In this document: piece by piece, positions 54,906-64,000 of the stretch | Position numbering within the stretch: position 1 is the stretch's first letter | Layout of the letters: each line of letters starts with the position of its first letter | Source: Arsenophonus apicola | Lineage (GTDB): Bacteria > Pseudomonadota > Gammaproteobacteria > Enterobacterales > Enterobacteriaceae | Direction: 5' to 3' | Assembly (NCBI RefSeq): GCF_020268605.1 | Contig: NZ_CP084222.1 | Span: 2,790,001 to 2,854,000, forward strand | Length of the DNA stretch: 64,000 nt | Program-made: the position numbers and the translations under genes | Notes under the pieces: model-generated | Database searches by the model: none | Told to the model about the DNA's origin: nothing | The model's input: only the letters and a program-made list of their open reading frames with translations

Positions 54906-55472
54906 TTATTTCACACGGGAAACATATTCACCGGAGCGGGTATCCACTTTGATTACCTCACCAATTTGCACAAATAGCGGAACTTTTACCACCGCGCCTG
55001 TACTTAATGTTGCCGGTTTTCCGCCCGTACCTGCTGTATCCCCCTTTAAACCCGGATCGGTATCAACCACTGCCAGTTCAACAAAATTCGGTGGCGTGAT
55101 AGTAATAGGCTGTCCATTCCACAATGTGACAACGCAATCGGCTTGATCAATTAACCATTTGGCATTATCAGCGACTGCTTTTTCATCCGCAGCTAGTTGC
55201 TCAAACGTCTCATTATTCATAAAATGCCAAAACTCGCCATCATTGTATAGATAGGTCAAGTTCAGATCCATAACATCAGCACTTTCGACAGAATCAGTTG
55301 ACTTAAATGTTTTTTCTAATAACTTATTAGAAATCAATTTACGGATCCGTACGCGAGCAAACGCTTGCCCTTTGCCTGGTTTGACAAATTCGCTTTCAAC
55401 AATTGCACAAGGCTCGCCATCTAACATGATTTTAAGACCTGAGCGAAATTCATTGGTACTATAGGTAGCCAT
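54906..55472 (-). CDS. efp: Elongation factor P
   Basis: 188 residues, the E. coli length. The N-terminal KOW-like domain contains EFVKPGKGQAFARVRIR, with the Lys34 (PGKG) modified by EpmA/EpmB/EpmC. The two OB folds follow, with the ending ... DTRSGEYVSRVK. EF-P relieves ribosome stalling at polyproline. It is divergent from epmB across a short 45-base spacer. Confidence 0.98.
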   Translation of the reverse strand: MATYSTNEFRSGLKIMLDGEPCAIVESEFVKPGKGQAFARVRIRKLISNKLLEKTFKSTDSVESADVMDLNLTYLYNDGEFWHFMNNETFEQLAADEKAVADNAKWLIDQADCVVTLWNGQPITITPPNFVELAVVDTDPGLKGDTAGTGGKPATLSTGAVVKVPLFVQIGEVIKVDTRSGEYVSRVK

Positions 55473-55516
55473 GGAAATCCTCTAAATTTTTTAAGTAAAA
55501 ATGGCATAGCCAAAAA

Positions 55517-56539
55517 ATGTTTAATATTGTAACTCAAAAAAGCCCCGCCAGAGAAGTCTGGCTACAACAACTTGCAGAAGCTGTCACTGATCCTGACGAA
55601 TTGCTACGATTACTGTCACTACAAAATGACCCGGAATTGCATGCCGGAAGTGCCGCTCGTGCTTTATTTCCACTACGTGTGCCCCACCCTTTTATCGCAA
55701 AAATGCGGATCGGTGATGCTAATGATCCCCTTTTACGTCAAGTTATTACTTCAAAATCTGAATTTATTCTTACACCAACATTTTCAGTTGACCCATTAAA
55801 TGAACACCATAGTCCGATTCCTGGACTATTGCATAAATATCAGGATCGCGTCTTACTGTTAGTCAAAGGAGGCTGTGCCGTTAATTGCCGCTACTGCTTC
55901 CGGCGTCACTTTCCGTATGAAGAAAATAAAGGCAATAAACAAAACTGGCAGACAGCATTAAATTACATTCAACGGCATACAGAACTTAACGAAGTTATTT
56001 TTTCAGGCGGCGATCCTTTGATGGCAAAAGATCATGAGTTAGATTGGTTGATGTCACAGTTAGAAACTATCCCCCATATCAAACGACTTAGGATCCATAG
56101 CCGATTACCAGTGGTTATTCCTGCACGTATTACCACCACACTTTGCCAACGTTTCAATGTTTCTCGACTAAAGGTAATTATGGTTACTCATATCAACCAC
56201 GCCAACGAAATTGATAGCGAGTTTAGCCGTGCAATGGAACAGTTAAAACAGGTAAATGTTACCTTATTAAACCAAAGTGTCCTATTACGCGGCATTAATG
56301 ATAATGCTGACTGTCTAGCTAAATTAAGTAATAAACTGTTTGAAAATGGAATACTACCTTATTATTTACATTTATTAGATAAAGTCCAAGGTGCCGCCCA
56401 TTTTATGGTAACGGATGAAGAGGCTCGCATCATAATGAAAGAATTGCTTACTCGTATTTCAGGTTATCTGGTACCGAGATTGACCCGAGAAATAGGTGGC
56501 AAACTGAGTAAAACACCGATTGATTTGCAATTACAATAA
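55517..56539 (+). CDS. epmB: EF-P lysine 2,3-aminomutase EpmB
   Basis: 340 residues. The radical-SAM cluster motif is CAVNCRYCFRRHFPY (CxxxCxxC). Further KamA-type blocks are VIFSGGDPLMAKDHEL, RLRIHSRLPVVIPARI, and the C-terminal HLLDKVQGAAHF with the PLP lysine region. It converts (S)-alpha-lysine to (R)-beta-lysine, which EpmA attaches to EF-P Lys34. It is next to efp as in E. coli. epmA is not in the window. Confidence 0.96.
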   Translation: MFNIVTQKSPAREVWLQQLAEAVTDPDELLRLLSLQNDPELHAGSAARALFPLRVPHPFIAKMRIGDANDPLLRQVITSKSEFILTPTFSVDPLNEHHSPIPGLLHKYQDRVLLLVKGGCAVNCRYCFRRHFPYEENKGNKQNWQTALNYIQRHTELNEVIFSGGDPLMAKDHELDWLMSQLETIPHIKRLRIHSRLPVVIPARITTTLCQRFNVSRLKVIMVTHINHANEIDSEFSRAMEQLKQVNVTLLNQSVLLRGINDNADCLAKLSNKLFENGILPYYLHLLDKVQGAAHFMVTDEEARIIMKELLTRISGYLVPRLTREIGGKLSKTPIDLQLQ

Positions 56540-56601
56540 CAATTTAGCTAAATGCTTAAACGCATGACCCTATATTTATTCAGGATCATGCTTAGCATGC
56601 G

Positions 56602-56943
56602 TTATGGACACTTATAAACTTGTCCAATCATTTTACTATCAGTAGGAATAAAACTTGAGAGTAACGTTTCCGTTGGGCTATTAGCTCCATAAATAACATT
56701 TCCTCCCATCTCAGCCGCTTTATTACGTAAATCATTTGCTGCACCACGCAGTGAACTAGACTCATTATTTACGCCACTTAGCCAATTACTTTGTGTGCCT
56801 GTAACCAGCCCTAAATGCCGACATTCACTTCCAGGCTGGGCATTAACAAAACGAACTTTTTCACCCGCAGTGGTAATTTTATTGGTTGTTGAACAGCCAG
56901 CCAAGACTAATACTGTGACACCGAGCAATACTTTAATTCGCAT
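56602..56943 (-). CDS. yjeI: DUF4156 lipoprotein YjeI
   Basis: 113 residues from the ATG at 56943, six bases after AGGA; an upstream in-frame ATG is less well placed. Lipobox LVLAGC in MRIKVLLGVTVLVLAGCSTT. The conserved YjeI blocks EKVRFVNAQPGSECRHLGLV, TQSNWLSGVNNESSSLRGAA and FIPTDSKMIGQVYKCP are all present. Outer-membrane lipoprotein of unknown role. Position between epmB and groEL matches E. coli. Confidence 0.9.
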   Translation of the reverse strand: MRIKVLLGVTVLVLAGCSTTNKITTAGEKVRFVNAQPGSECRHLGLVTGTQSNWLSGVNNESSSLRGAANDLRNKAAEMGGNVIYGANSPTETLLSSFIPTDSKMIGQVYKCP

Positions 56944-57240
56944 GTTGTTCCTCATTTACTTTTAGCTATATATTAACCAACGCTTACATTACCGAATTTT
57001 TCTGCCAAATTAAGCTTATTATCAATAACAACCCAATAGCCAGCCAAAAAGTTTGGCTATCAATGTTCTATACACTGTGTTAACAACATTTTACCCTATT
57101 CTAGTAAATATACTCGGTTAAATCATATTATCGCAAAATTAAATCAACTTATGTGAAAAAATAGATTTAAAGCAAGTAATCAGTCGCTAGCAAAGCCTCA
57201 ATGAAATTAAATCGCAAACAGATAAAATTTGATAATAAAA

Positions 57241-57270
57241 AACCCTGAGTCAAAAGTTAGACTCAGGGTT
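57241..57270 (-). terminator. Terminator after groEL
   Basis: AACCCTGAGTC (57241-57251) and GACTCAGGGTT (57260-57270), an 11-bp stem with an 8-base loop. The minus strand continues TTTTTTATT. Confidence 0.9.
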
Positions 57271-57309
57271 CTTCTTGGATAAGGATAATGATGTTAGGAT
57301 CTTAACACC

Positions 57310-58956
57310 TTACATCATACCGCCCATACCACCCATACCGCCCATACCAGCAGCAGCACCTAGATCAGCTTTATCTTCTTTTGGTAAATCAGTTACCATC
57401 GCTTCAGTTGTGATCATAAGGCCGGCGATTGACGCAGCAAATTGTAAAGCGGAACGAGTAACCTTAGTTGGATCTAGAATACCCATGTCGATCATGTCGC
57501 CATACTCTTCCGTTGCAGCATTGTAACCGTAGTTATCTTCACCTTGTTTAACATTGTTAACAACTACCGCTGGCTCTTCACCCGCATTTTCAACAATTTG
57601 ACGCATCGGTGATTCCATCGCGCGTAGTGCGATACGAATACCAACAGTTTGATCTTCGTTATCACCTTTCAACGCATCTAATACAGTTGCAACCCGGACG
57701 AGAGCAACACCACCACCAGCAACAACACCTTCCTCTACTGCGGCACGAGTTGCATGCAACGCATCATCAACACGAGCACGTTTCTCTTTCATTGCAACTT
57801 CAGTTGCGGCACCCACTTTAATCACAGCAACGCCGCCTGACAACTTAGCAATACGTTCTTGCAATTTTTCCCGATCGTAATCAGAAGTTGCTTCATCACG
57901 TTGTTGTGCTATCTGTTTGGCACGGGCATCAATCTCGCTTTTTTCACCAACACCATCAATAATAGTGGTGGTGTCTTTGTTAATGACGATGCGTTTCGCT
58001 TGTCCTAAATTTTCTAGCGTCGCTTTTTCCAACTCCATACCGATCTCTTCAGCGATAACAGTACCATTGGTCAGAATAGCAATATCCTGTAGCATGGCTT
58101 TACGACGGTCACCAAAACCAGGTGCTTTTACCGCAGCAACTTTTACAATGCCACGTAGATTGTTTACCACCAATGTTGCGAGCGCTTCACCTTCAACATC
58201 TTCAGCAATAATCAATAGTGGTTTACCCGCTTTAGCAACCGCTTCCAACACAGGTAATAATTCACGGATATTAGAAACTTTCTTATCTACCAATAGGATG
58301 TAAGGATTTTCTAATTCGGCAGAACCGGTATCTGGCTTATTGATAAAATAAGGAGACAAATAACCACGATCAAATTGCATACCTTCAACAACCGCCAGTT
58401 CATCTTCTAAACCGGAACCTTCTTCAACGGTAATAACACCTTCGTTGCCAACCTTTTCCATTGCTTCAGCAATTAATTTACCGACAGTTTGATCAGAGTT
58501 AGCTGAAATCGTACCAACTTGTTCAATCTCTTTATTATCAGCGCAAGGTTTAGATAATTTTTTCAATTCTTCAACTGCCGCAGAAACCGCTTTATCAATA
58601 CCACGTTTTAAATCCATGGGATTCATACCTGCAGCAACTGCTTTTAAACCTTCGCTAACAATAGATTGAGCTAGTACTGTTGCAGTTGTTGTGCCATCAC
58701 CTGCCGCATCATTCGCCTTAGAAGCAACTTCTTTTACCATCTGGGCGCCCATATTTTCGAATTTATCTTCTAATTCGATTTCACGCGCAACAGACACACC
58801 ATCTTTAGTAATCGCAGGGGCGCCGAAAGATTTATCTAGAACGACATTCCGGCCTTTGGGTCCTAAAGTAACTTTAACTGCATCAGCAAGAATGTTCACT
58901 CCACGAAGCATTTTTGCACGGGCGTCAATACCAAATTTTACGTCTTTAGCTGCCAT
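57310..58956 (-). CDS. groL: Chaperonin GroEL
   Basis: 548 residues, the E. coli length, ending in the GGM repeat tail (AAAGMGGMGGMGGMM). The start AAKDVKFGIDARAKMLRGVN, ATP loop GDGTTTATVLAQ and Asp in VAGGGVALVRV are conserved. It forms the double-ring folding machine with GroES. It is co-transcribed with groES, whose gene ends 47 bases upstream. In symbionts GroEL is often made constitutively high, but the sequence shows an ordinary sigma-32 promoter here. Confidence 0.98.
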   Translation of the reverse strand: MAAKDVKFGIDARAKMLRGVNILADAVKVTLGPKGRNVVLDKSFGAPAITKDGVSVAREIELEDKFENMGAQMVKEVASKANDAAGDGTTTATVLAQSIVSEGLKAVAAGMNPMDLKRGIDKAVSAAVEELKKLSKPCADNKEIEQVGTISANSDQTVGKLIAEAMEKVGNEGVITVEEGSGLEDELAVVEGMQFDRGYLSPYFINKPDTGSAELENPYILLVDKKVSNIRELLPVLEAVAKAGKPLLIIAEDVEGEALATLVVNNLRGIVKVAAVKAPGFGDRRKAMLQDIAILTNGTVIAEEIGMELEKATLENLGQAKRIVINKDTTTIIDGVGEKSEIDARAKQIAQQRDEATSDYDREKLQERIAKLSGGVAVIKVGAATEVAMKEKRARVDDALHATRAAVEEGVVAGGGVALVRVATVLDALKGDNEDQTVGIRIALRAMESPMRQIVENAGEEPAVVVNNVKQGEDNYGYNAATEEYGDMIDMGILDPTKVTRSALQFAASIAGLMITTEAMVTDLPKEDKADLGAAAGMGGMGGMGGMM

Positions 58957-59003
58957 TGTTTCTTTCCTTTAAATTCATTCATTCTGAAGATCTAAGCGAG
59001 AAA

Positions 59004-59297
59004 TTATTTTTCAACAATTGCCAGAATATCACTTTCTGACATAATCAAAACTTCGTCGTTATCAATCTTTTCTGTCTTCACGCCATAGCCGTCGTTAAAA
59101 ATAACAGTATCGCCAACTTTCACATCTAATGGTTTATTTTCACCGTTTTCTAAGATGCGACCGTTACCAACAGCCAGCACTTTGCCTCGAGTTGATTTAC
59201 CAGCAGCAGAGCCAGTCAGCACAATACCACCAGCAGATTTAGCTTCAACTTCTTCACGCTTGATGATAACCCGATCATGCAATGGACGTATCTTCAT
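59004..59297 (-). CDS. groS: Co-chaperonin GroES
   Basis: 97 residues: MKIRPLHDRVIIKREEVEAK with the mobile loop SAGGIVLTGSAAGKSTRGKV, and the dome DTVIFNDGYGVKTEKIDNDE. It caps GroEL. First gene of the groESL operon, with a sigma-32 promoter ~90 bases upstream. AGGAGA precedes the start. Confidence 0.98.
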   Translation of the reverse strand: MKIRPLHDRVIIKREEVEAKSAGGIVLTGSAAGKSTRGKVLAVGNGRILENGENKPLDVKVGDTVIFNDGYGVKTEKIDNDEVLIMSESDILAIVEK

Positions 59298-59382
59298 TAA
59301 TAGATCTCCTATAAATAAAATCCATATAAAGTAAATAAGGATGATACTAGTATGTCTTATTAAACCAGTACCCTGTTTGACG

Positions 59383-59413
59383 AAATGGGGTCAATTAAAA
59401 TCAGTTCAAGGGG
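59383..59413 (-). promoter_or_regulatory. Sigma-32 heat-shock promoter of groESL
   Basis: Minus strand: CCCCTTGAA (59413-59405), 14-base spacer, CCCCATTT (59390-59383). Close to the E. coli groE heat-shock promoter (CTTGAA / CCCCATTT). Confidence 0.9.
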
Positions 59414-59493
59414 CTATACAAAAAATTTTTCATTTTTTCTTTCTAGTTAAAAAAACAAAATCGTTAGCATCATTTATCATCATGATCTTATTT

Positions 59494-59973
59494 TTAAAAA
59501 AATTTGTCTTCATGTTTAATGCTGTTGGGTGGAGAATCAGATTTTCTATCAAACTCACCTTCATAAGTCTGCCCTTTTGAAGGGCGGTTGAAATTATCAT
59601 TCGCTGCCCCGGCAGAATAAAAATGAATATACGGCATAAGCTTCATGACTATCAGTTTTTGGATCGGAGAAAATAGTAGTAACAAACCCAAAAAATCAGT
59701 AAAAAAACCAGGTAAAATTAACAGAATGCCGGCAATAACTAGGGCCACATTCTTAATCATTTCCTCGGCTGGATTTTCACCATCAGCTAATTTTTGACGT
59801 ATTAACAATAAGTTCTTAATCCCCTGACTTTTTACTAAAGAAATGCCAAGGCATGAAGTTAAAACGACTAATATTAAGGTGGTTAATACACCAATACTCT
59901 CAGCAACCCTAACAAAAATAACCGCTTCTATATAAATTAACAGGCATAAAAGTATGAATGGAAACCAACGCAT
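59494..59973 (-). CDS. fxsA: FxsA membrane protein
   Basis: 159 residues. Four hydrophobic segments, with MRWFPFILLCLLIYIEAVIF at the start, a GISLVKSQGIKNLLLIRQKL middle and GILLILPGFFTDFLGLLLLF, typical of FxsA. A hydrophilic C-terminal tail is variable. E. coli FxsA overproduction counters exclusion of phage T7 by F plasmid. Its place between groES and aspA is as in E. coli (yjeH is missing). Confidence 0.9.
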   Translation of the reverse strand: MRWFPFILLCLLIYIEAVIFVRVAESIGVLTTLILVVLTSCLGISLVKSQGIKNLLLIRQKLADGENPAEEMIKNVALVIAGILLILPGFFTDFLGLLLLFSPIQKLIVMKLMPYIHFYSAGAANDNFNRPSKGQTYEGEFDRKSDSPPNSIKHEDKFF

Positions 59974-60354
59974 ACAATTCTCCTAATATTTGCAAAAAAA
60001 GGCTAGTCTCTTGACTTAGCAAGATAAATTGTCTTCAAAAAACGAATATCACAATATTTGCTTTTTAAACCGTTAATACTTATATGATGCAGATCTATCA
60101 TATATTTTTCAATGATAAAAAATTTTAATGTTTTTAATGGGTTATGTGAATATGATCACACATATCATATTTAATTCACTAAGATGCATATATAGTATTC
60201 CATATTTTGACTCTACCACTATTTCGGAATATATATCACGGTTATAATTAAAATCTTAGTTATTAATTTCAAATCTGACGTTAATATATCTCATTTTTAC
60301 TATTACATTACATATTCAGTTAGTAAATCGCTATTTAATTTTAAGAAGGTTTGT
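59974..60354. other. Divergent promoter region of fxsA and aspA
   Basis: About 380 bases; contains the CRP site listed separately. Otherwise AT-rich with no second operator identified. Confidence 0.35.
60145..60160 (+). promoter_or_regulatory. CRP site upstream of aspA
   Basis: TGTGAATATGATCACA is a perfect TGTGA-N6-TCACA dyad 195 bases before the aspA start. CRP activates aspA in E. coli. The distance means the promoter start should be ~40-70 bases downstream of the site. Confidence 0.75.
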
Positions 60355-61779
60355 ATGTCTAAAAGTATCCGTTCTGAAGAAGACCTATTAGGTAAACGAG
60401 ATGTACCTGCTGAAGCCTATTATGGTATTCATACATTGCGTGCGATCGAGAATTTCTATATTAGCGACCGAACTATTAATCATGTACCCGAATTTATTCG
60501 TGGAATGGTAATGGTAAAAAAAGCAGCGGCAATGGCAAATAAAGAATTAAAGACCATTCCACAAAAACAAGCAGATGCAATTATTAATGCCTGTGACGAA
60601 ATTTTGAATAAAGGCAGGTGCATGGATCAGTTTCCAGTAGACGTCTTTCAAGGCGGAGCTGGTACATCTTTAAATATGAATACTAACGAAGTTCTGGCTA
60701 ATATTGGTCTTGAATTAATGGGGCATAAAAAAGGTGACTACCAATATTTAGATCCCAATGACCATTTAAATAAAAGCCAATCAACCAACGATGCCTATCC
60801 AACCGGTTTTCGAATTGCCGTTTATAACTCTATTACTAATTTAATTAAATCAATTACCCTGCTGCAAGAGGGTTTCGAACAAAAAGCCAACCAATTTAAA
60901 GATATTCTTAAAATGGGCCGCACCCAATTACAAGATGCTGTCCCTATGACTGTAGGACAAGAATTTCATGCATTTGCCACATTACTAAAAGAAGAAATAA
61001 AAAATTTACATCGCGCTAGTGAATTATTACTCGAAGTTAATCTGGGTGCCACCGCAATCGGAACCAGAGTCAATACCGCTGCCGGTTATCAAGAATTAGT
61101 GGTAAAAAAATTAGCTGAAGTAACGGAATTGCCCTGCATTCCGGCAGAAGATTTAATTGAAGCAACTTCCGACTGTGGTGCTTATATTACAGTACACGCT
61201 GGGCTAAAACGCTTAGCGGTTAAGCTATCAAAAATTTGTAATGATCTTCGCCTGCTCTCTTCCGGCCCGCGTGCTGGTTTAAAAGAGATAAATCTACCGG
61301 AGTTGCAAGCGGGTTCATCTATTATGCCAGCTAAGGTCAATCCGGTTATCCCCGAAGTTGTCAATCAAGCCTGTTTCAAAGTTATCGGCAACGATACGTG
61401 TGTTACTATCGCGGCAGAAGCAGGACAATTGCAATTGAATGTGATGGAGCCGGCAATCGGCCAAGCCATTTTTGAATCTATTTCATTAATGAATAATTCT
61501 TGCCGGAATTTACTGGAAAAATGTATTACAGGCATTACTGTCAATAAAGAAATTTGCGAAAAATATGTTTTTAATTCTATTGGCATTGTTACTTATCTTA
61601 ATCCATTTATCGGTCATCATAATGGCGATATCGTCGGAAAAATATGCGCTGAAACAGGTAAAAATGTTAAAATAGTGGTATTAGAGCGAGGTTTACTAAC
61701 AGAAGAGCAATTAGACGATATTTTCTCTGTTGAAAATCTAAAAAATCCTCAATATAAAGCGAAACGCTATGATGATTAA
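60355..61779 (+). CDS. aspA: Aspartate ammonia-lyase
   Basis: 474 residues behind AAGAAGG. The start KSIRSEEDLLGKRDVPAEAY, the TGTD-like block DVFQGGAGTSLNMNTNEVLA, the STNDAYPTG motif and the fumarase/aspartase signature GSSIMPAKVNP are present. It converts aspartate to fumarate and ammonia, feeding fumarate respiration. The downstream dcuA (aspartate/succinate exchanger) completes the module. Regulated by CRP. Confidence 0.97.
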   Translation: MSKSIRSEEDLLGKRDVPAEAYYGIHTLRAIENFYISDRTINHVPEFIRGMVMVKKAAAMANKELKTIPQKQADAIINACDEILNKGRCMDQFPVDVFQGGAGTSLNMNTNEVLANIGLELMGHKKGDYQYLDPNDHLNKSQSTNDAYPTGFRIAVYNSITNLIKSITLLQEGFEQKANQFKDILKMGRTQLQDAVPMTVGQEFHAFATLLKEEIKNLHRASELLLEVNLGATAIGTRVNTAAGYQELVVKKLAEVTELPCIPAEDLIEATSDCGAYITVHAGLKRLAVKLSKICNDLRLLSSGPRAGLKEINLPELQAGSSIMPAKVNPVIPEVVNQACFKVIGNDTCVTIAAEAGQLQLNVMEPAIGQAIFESISLMNNSCRNLLEKCITGITVNKEICEKYVFNSIGIVTYLNPFIGHHNGDIVGKICAETGKNVKIVVLERGLLTEEQLDDIFSVENLKNPQYKAKRYDD

Positions 61780-61820
61780 ATTAGCATGTTAATTATAAAA
61801 ATTAATTCGTCTTAATTTTT

Positions 61821-61855
61821 AAGGCACGCTCTCTGTAAAGAAGCGTGCCTTTTAC
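61821..61855 (+). terminator. Terminator between aspA and dcuA
   Basis: AAGGCACGCT (61821-61830) and AGCGTGCCTT (61842-61851), a 10-bp stem followed by TTACTTT. Read-through probably supplies part of dcuA expression. Confidence 0.75.
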
Positions 61856-61913
61856 TTTAGGTTTATACAAAAAATAAACAAAATATTATCAATTATATTA
61901 AGGAGTAAACATT

Positions 61914-63230
61914 ATGTTAGCCGTAGAATTTATTATTGTTCTGCTGGCCATCTTTCTGGGAGCACGACTAGGAAGTATCGGTATAGGCTTTGCTGGCGGA
62001 CTTGGTGTTTTGATGCTGGCAATGTTAGGCGTAAAACCAGGAACAATACCCTATGATGTTATTTCAATTATTATGGCGGTTATCGCTGCTATCTCTGCCA
62101 TGCAAATTGCCGGCGGATTAGATTATTTGGTTGATCAGACAGAAAAACTACTGCGTAAAAATCCCAAATACATTACCATCTTAGCGCCAATCGTGACCTA
62201 TTTTCTGACTTTATTTGTTGGTACCGGTAATATTTCATTGGCAACATTACCGGTTATTGCAGAAGTTGCTAGAGAAAATGGGATTAAACCGTGTCGACCC
62301 TTATCAACAGCGGTTGTCGCGGCACAAATCGGCATTACCGCATCACCCATCTCTGCGGCGGTGGTCTATATCGCTTCAATTATGGAAAATCCGGCTATGG
62401 TTAGTCATACCACTAGCTATATTAGCTTACTAGCCATTCTATTACCGGCAACTTTTTTAGCTATTGTAATGATGTCATTCATTATTTCTTGGTGCTTTGA
62501 TTCTAAACTTGCTGATGATCAAATTTATCAGCAACGTTTAGCCGCCGGATTAGTAGAATTAAGAGGCTGTCAGGCTAAAAAAATTAAAGCTGGCGCGAAA
62601 AAGTCAGTGTTATTTTTTTTGCTAGGCTTGATATGTGTGGTTATTTTTGCCATGATTAACAGCCCCAGCCTTGGTCTAATTGAAACACCACTAATGAATA
62701 CGACCAATGCAATTCTGATTATTATGTTAAGTGTAGCCACCCTTATCACCCTAAGTTGCCAAGTTAAAACAGAGGCCATCTTAAATTCCAGTACCTTTAA
62801 AGCCGGTATGAGTGCCTGTATCTGCATTTTAGGCGTAGCATGGTTAGGCGACACCTTTGTCCAAGCTAACATTGACTGGATCAAAGCTACTGCCGACCAG
62901 CTTATTCATAATCATTCATGGATGTTAGCGGTGATATTTTTTATCTGTTCTGCGCTACTCTACTCTCAAGCTGCAACGGCTAAGGCATTAATGCCAATGG
63001 CATTAGCGTTAAACGTCAGCCCATTAACCGCTATTGCTTCTTTTTCTGCGGTTTCTGGTCTGTTCGTTTTACCAACCTATCCAACTTTAGTTGCTGCCGT
63101 TCAAATGGATGATACCCGTACGACGCGCATTGGTCGTTTTGTATTTAATCACCCATTTTTTATTCCTGGCACAATAGGAGTTTCTTTATCCGTCCTGTTC
63201 GGCTTTTTGTTTGGCAGCATCATCCTTTGA
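61914..63230 (+). CDS. dcuA: Anaerobic C4-dicarboxylate transporter DcuA
   Basis: 438 residues behind AAGGAG. About ten or more hydrophobic segments. Family blocks LGARLGSIGIGFAGGLGVLM, AISAMQIAGGLDYLVDQTEK, FLTLFVGTGNISLATLPVIA, and VAAVQMDDTRTTRIGRFVFN with the FNHPFFIPG ending are as in DcuA. It exchanges aspartate or fumarate for succinate in the inner membrane. Works with aspA. Confidence 0.97.
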   Translation: MLAVEFIIVLLAIFLGARLGSIGIGFAGGLGVLMLAMLGVKPGTIPYDVISIIMAVIAAISAMQIAGGLDYLVDQTEKLLRKNPKYITILAPIVTYFLTLFVGTGNISLATLPVIAEVARENGIKPCRPLSTAVVAAQIGITASPISAAVVYIASIMENPAMVSHTTSYISLLAILLPATFLAIVMMSFIISWCFDSKLADDQIYQQRLAAGLVELRGCQAKKIKAGAKKSVLFFLLGLICVVIFAMINSPSLGLIETPLMNTTNAILIIMLSVATLITLSCQVKTEAILNSSTFKAGMSACICILGVAWLGDTFVQANIDWIKATADQLIHNHSWMLAVIFFICSALLYSQAATAKALMPMALALNVSPLTAIASFSAVSGLFVLPTYPTLVAAVQMDDTRTTRIGRFVFNHPFFIPGTIGVSLSVLFGFLFGSIIL

Positions 63231-63245
63231 CTTTGCCAAAATATG

Positions 63246-63275
63246 ATTCAAGGGCCTAAAGTCCTTGAATTTTTA
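63246..63275 (+). terminator. Terminator after dcuA
   Basis: ATTCAAGG (63246-63253) and CCTTGAAT (63263-63270), followed by TTTTAT. Confidence 0.75.
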
Positions 63276-63395
63276 TCGTAATAATTAATATTCTTTAAGC
63301 AAAATTAGACACTAAAACTTTTCCAATCCATAAACAGTAGGTTATAGTTCAATAATTATCTTATTTTAAACTTAACACCTATTTTAAAATCCATT

Positions 63396-64000
63396 ATGCA
63401 GAGACGTCTTCATGTTTTAGGCTACTTACTACTACTTTGTGGGACATTCCTTTTATCAACCACAGCATATGCCATTTTTGAAAACGGAGGAATGAATCGC
63501 TTGCTCTCTGCGGATCAAGCTTTCTTGTTTGATTTTGAACAAAAAGAATACAAATTGATATTGAATTGGCAAATACAGCCCGGCTATTATCTCTACCAAA
63601 AACAGATTAAATTTCAGCCCAGCCATGCCAAGCTCGGTAAATATCAATTACCAAAAGGAAAATATCATGAAGATGAATTTTTTGGTAAAACCGTTGTTTA
63701 TTATAATAATTTAGTTATTAATATTCCTATTATCCGTGCCACAGATCAAGCCAGTATTGAAGTGAAATATCAGGGGTGTGCGGCTGCCGGCTACTGCTAT
63801 CCACCGGAAACCATAATTATTCCTCTTAACACCGTCGTTGCCACAAAAAAATCGCCAGCCAGCGGTAAATTTGTTCAATCAAATCCTAACGCATCAGCGA
63901 ATAAAACGGCGTACGAAAAAACAGAACAACCCTTTTCACCTTTATGGGCACTACTATTCGGTATTGGTGTTGCCTTTACTCCTTGCGTTTTACCCATGTA
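63396..64000 (+). CDS. dsbD: Thiol:disulfide interchange protein DsbD, N-terminal part (runs off the window)
   Basis: The first 201 codons of the gene are present. A signal peptide (RRLHVLGYLLLLCGTFLLST) is followed by the periplasmic alpha domain with its redox pair in KYQGCAAAGYCYPPET, like E. coli. The first transmembrane segment carries the conserved GVAFTPCVLPM with the membrane-domain Cys. DsbD moves reducing power from thioredoxin to periplasmic DsbC/DsbG/CcmG. It follows dcuA as in E. coli (apart from cutA). The C-terminal thioredoxin domain lies beyond the window. Confidence 0.95.
   Translation, partial: MQRRLHVLGYLLLLCGTFLLSTTAYAIFENGGMNRLLSADQAFLFDFEQKEYKLILNWQIQPGYYLYQKQIKFQPSHAKLGKYQLPKGKYHEDEFFGKTVVYYNNLVINIPIIRATDQASIEVKYQGCAAAGYCYPPETIIIPLNTVVATKKSPASGKFVQSNPNASANKTAYEKTEQPFSPLWALLFGIGVAFTPCVLPM

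Noticed and set aside
57275..58972. Plus-strand open frames over groEL
   Set aside because: Antisense shadows of a highly conserved gene with strong codon bias.
1..64000. CRISPR arrays
   Set aside because: No regularly spaced identical repeats with unique spacers were found; the only tandem repeats are coding (RTX, 11-mer) or the two 20-bp repeats at 44621-44660.

Overview
The window is from an AT-rich enterobacterium. Its core genes are closest to Escherichia/Proteus-type proteins and keep enterobacterial order: rmuC–udp, ghxP–yjcE, ssb–uvrA, dnaB–alr–tyrB near dusA, and efp/epmB–yjeI–groEL–groES–fxsA–aspA–dcuA–dsbD. Long AT-rich spacers, many broken genes and two type III effector-like genes suggest a host-associated member of the Morganellaceae, with an Arsenophonus-like symbiont the best guess. 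That taxonomic call is inference only.

Layout. 1–11.4 kb is mostly housekeeping: rmuC (partial), a DedA protein, udp, yidB, a DMT exporter, yjcE, PurR-box-controlled ghxP, a GT39 glycosyltransferase, an agmatine-deiminase-like enzyme and a TetR regulator. 12.0–13.9 kb is a candidate retron on the minus strand: promoter, structured ncRNA with a1/a2-like arms, a small membrane protein, a reverse transcriptase and a cold-shock-domain protein. 14.2–17.9 kb is ssb and uvrA sharing a LexA box. 18.4–24.3 kb is an accessory, decaying block: padC, two paralogous genes each with an in-frame TAA, an orphan RTX-repeat protein and a truncated TpsA haemagglutinin. 24.6–30.1 kb is tyrB (frameshifted), alr, dnaB and dusA. 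30.1–33.9 kb looks like an island integrated in dusA: it is bounded by a second, diverged copy of the dusA 5' end and carries an AAA ATPase/RloB pair.

34–46 kb is a low-density accessory region of small exported proteins (two with PhoP-box-like repeats at matching positions), two tandem flavin monooxygenases, an M91-like zinc protease (probable effector), a crystallin-like protein and an exported protein built from 11-residue repeats. 46–51 kb holds tsuA/tsuB (thiosulfate), a LysR regulator, azoR, a small heat-shock protein with a lysine-rich tail, and gdx under a guanidine-II riboswitch. 51.7–54.3 kb holds a YopH-like tyrosine phosphatase with two tandem domains, the first catalytically dead, plus its likely chaperone. 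54.9–64 kb is conserved: efp, epmB, yjeI, groEL/groES with a clear sigma-32 promoter, fxsA, aspA with a CRP site, dcuA and the start of dsbD.

The main novelty candidates are the retron, the double phosphatase, the dusA island and the 11-mer-repeat exported protein. All calls come from reading the sequence and from remembered family features; no searches were run.
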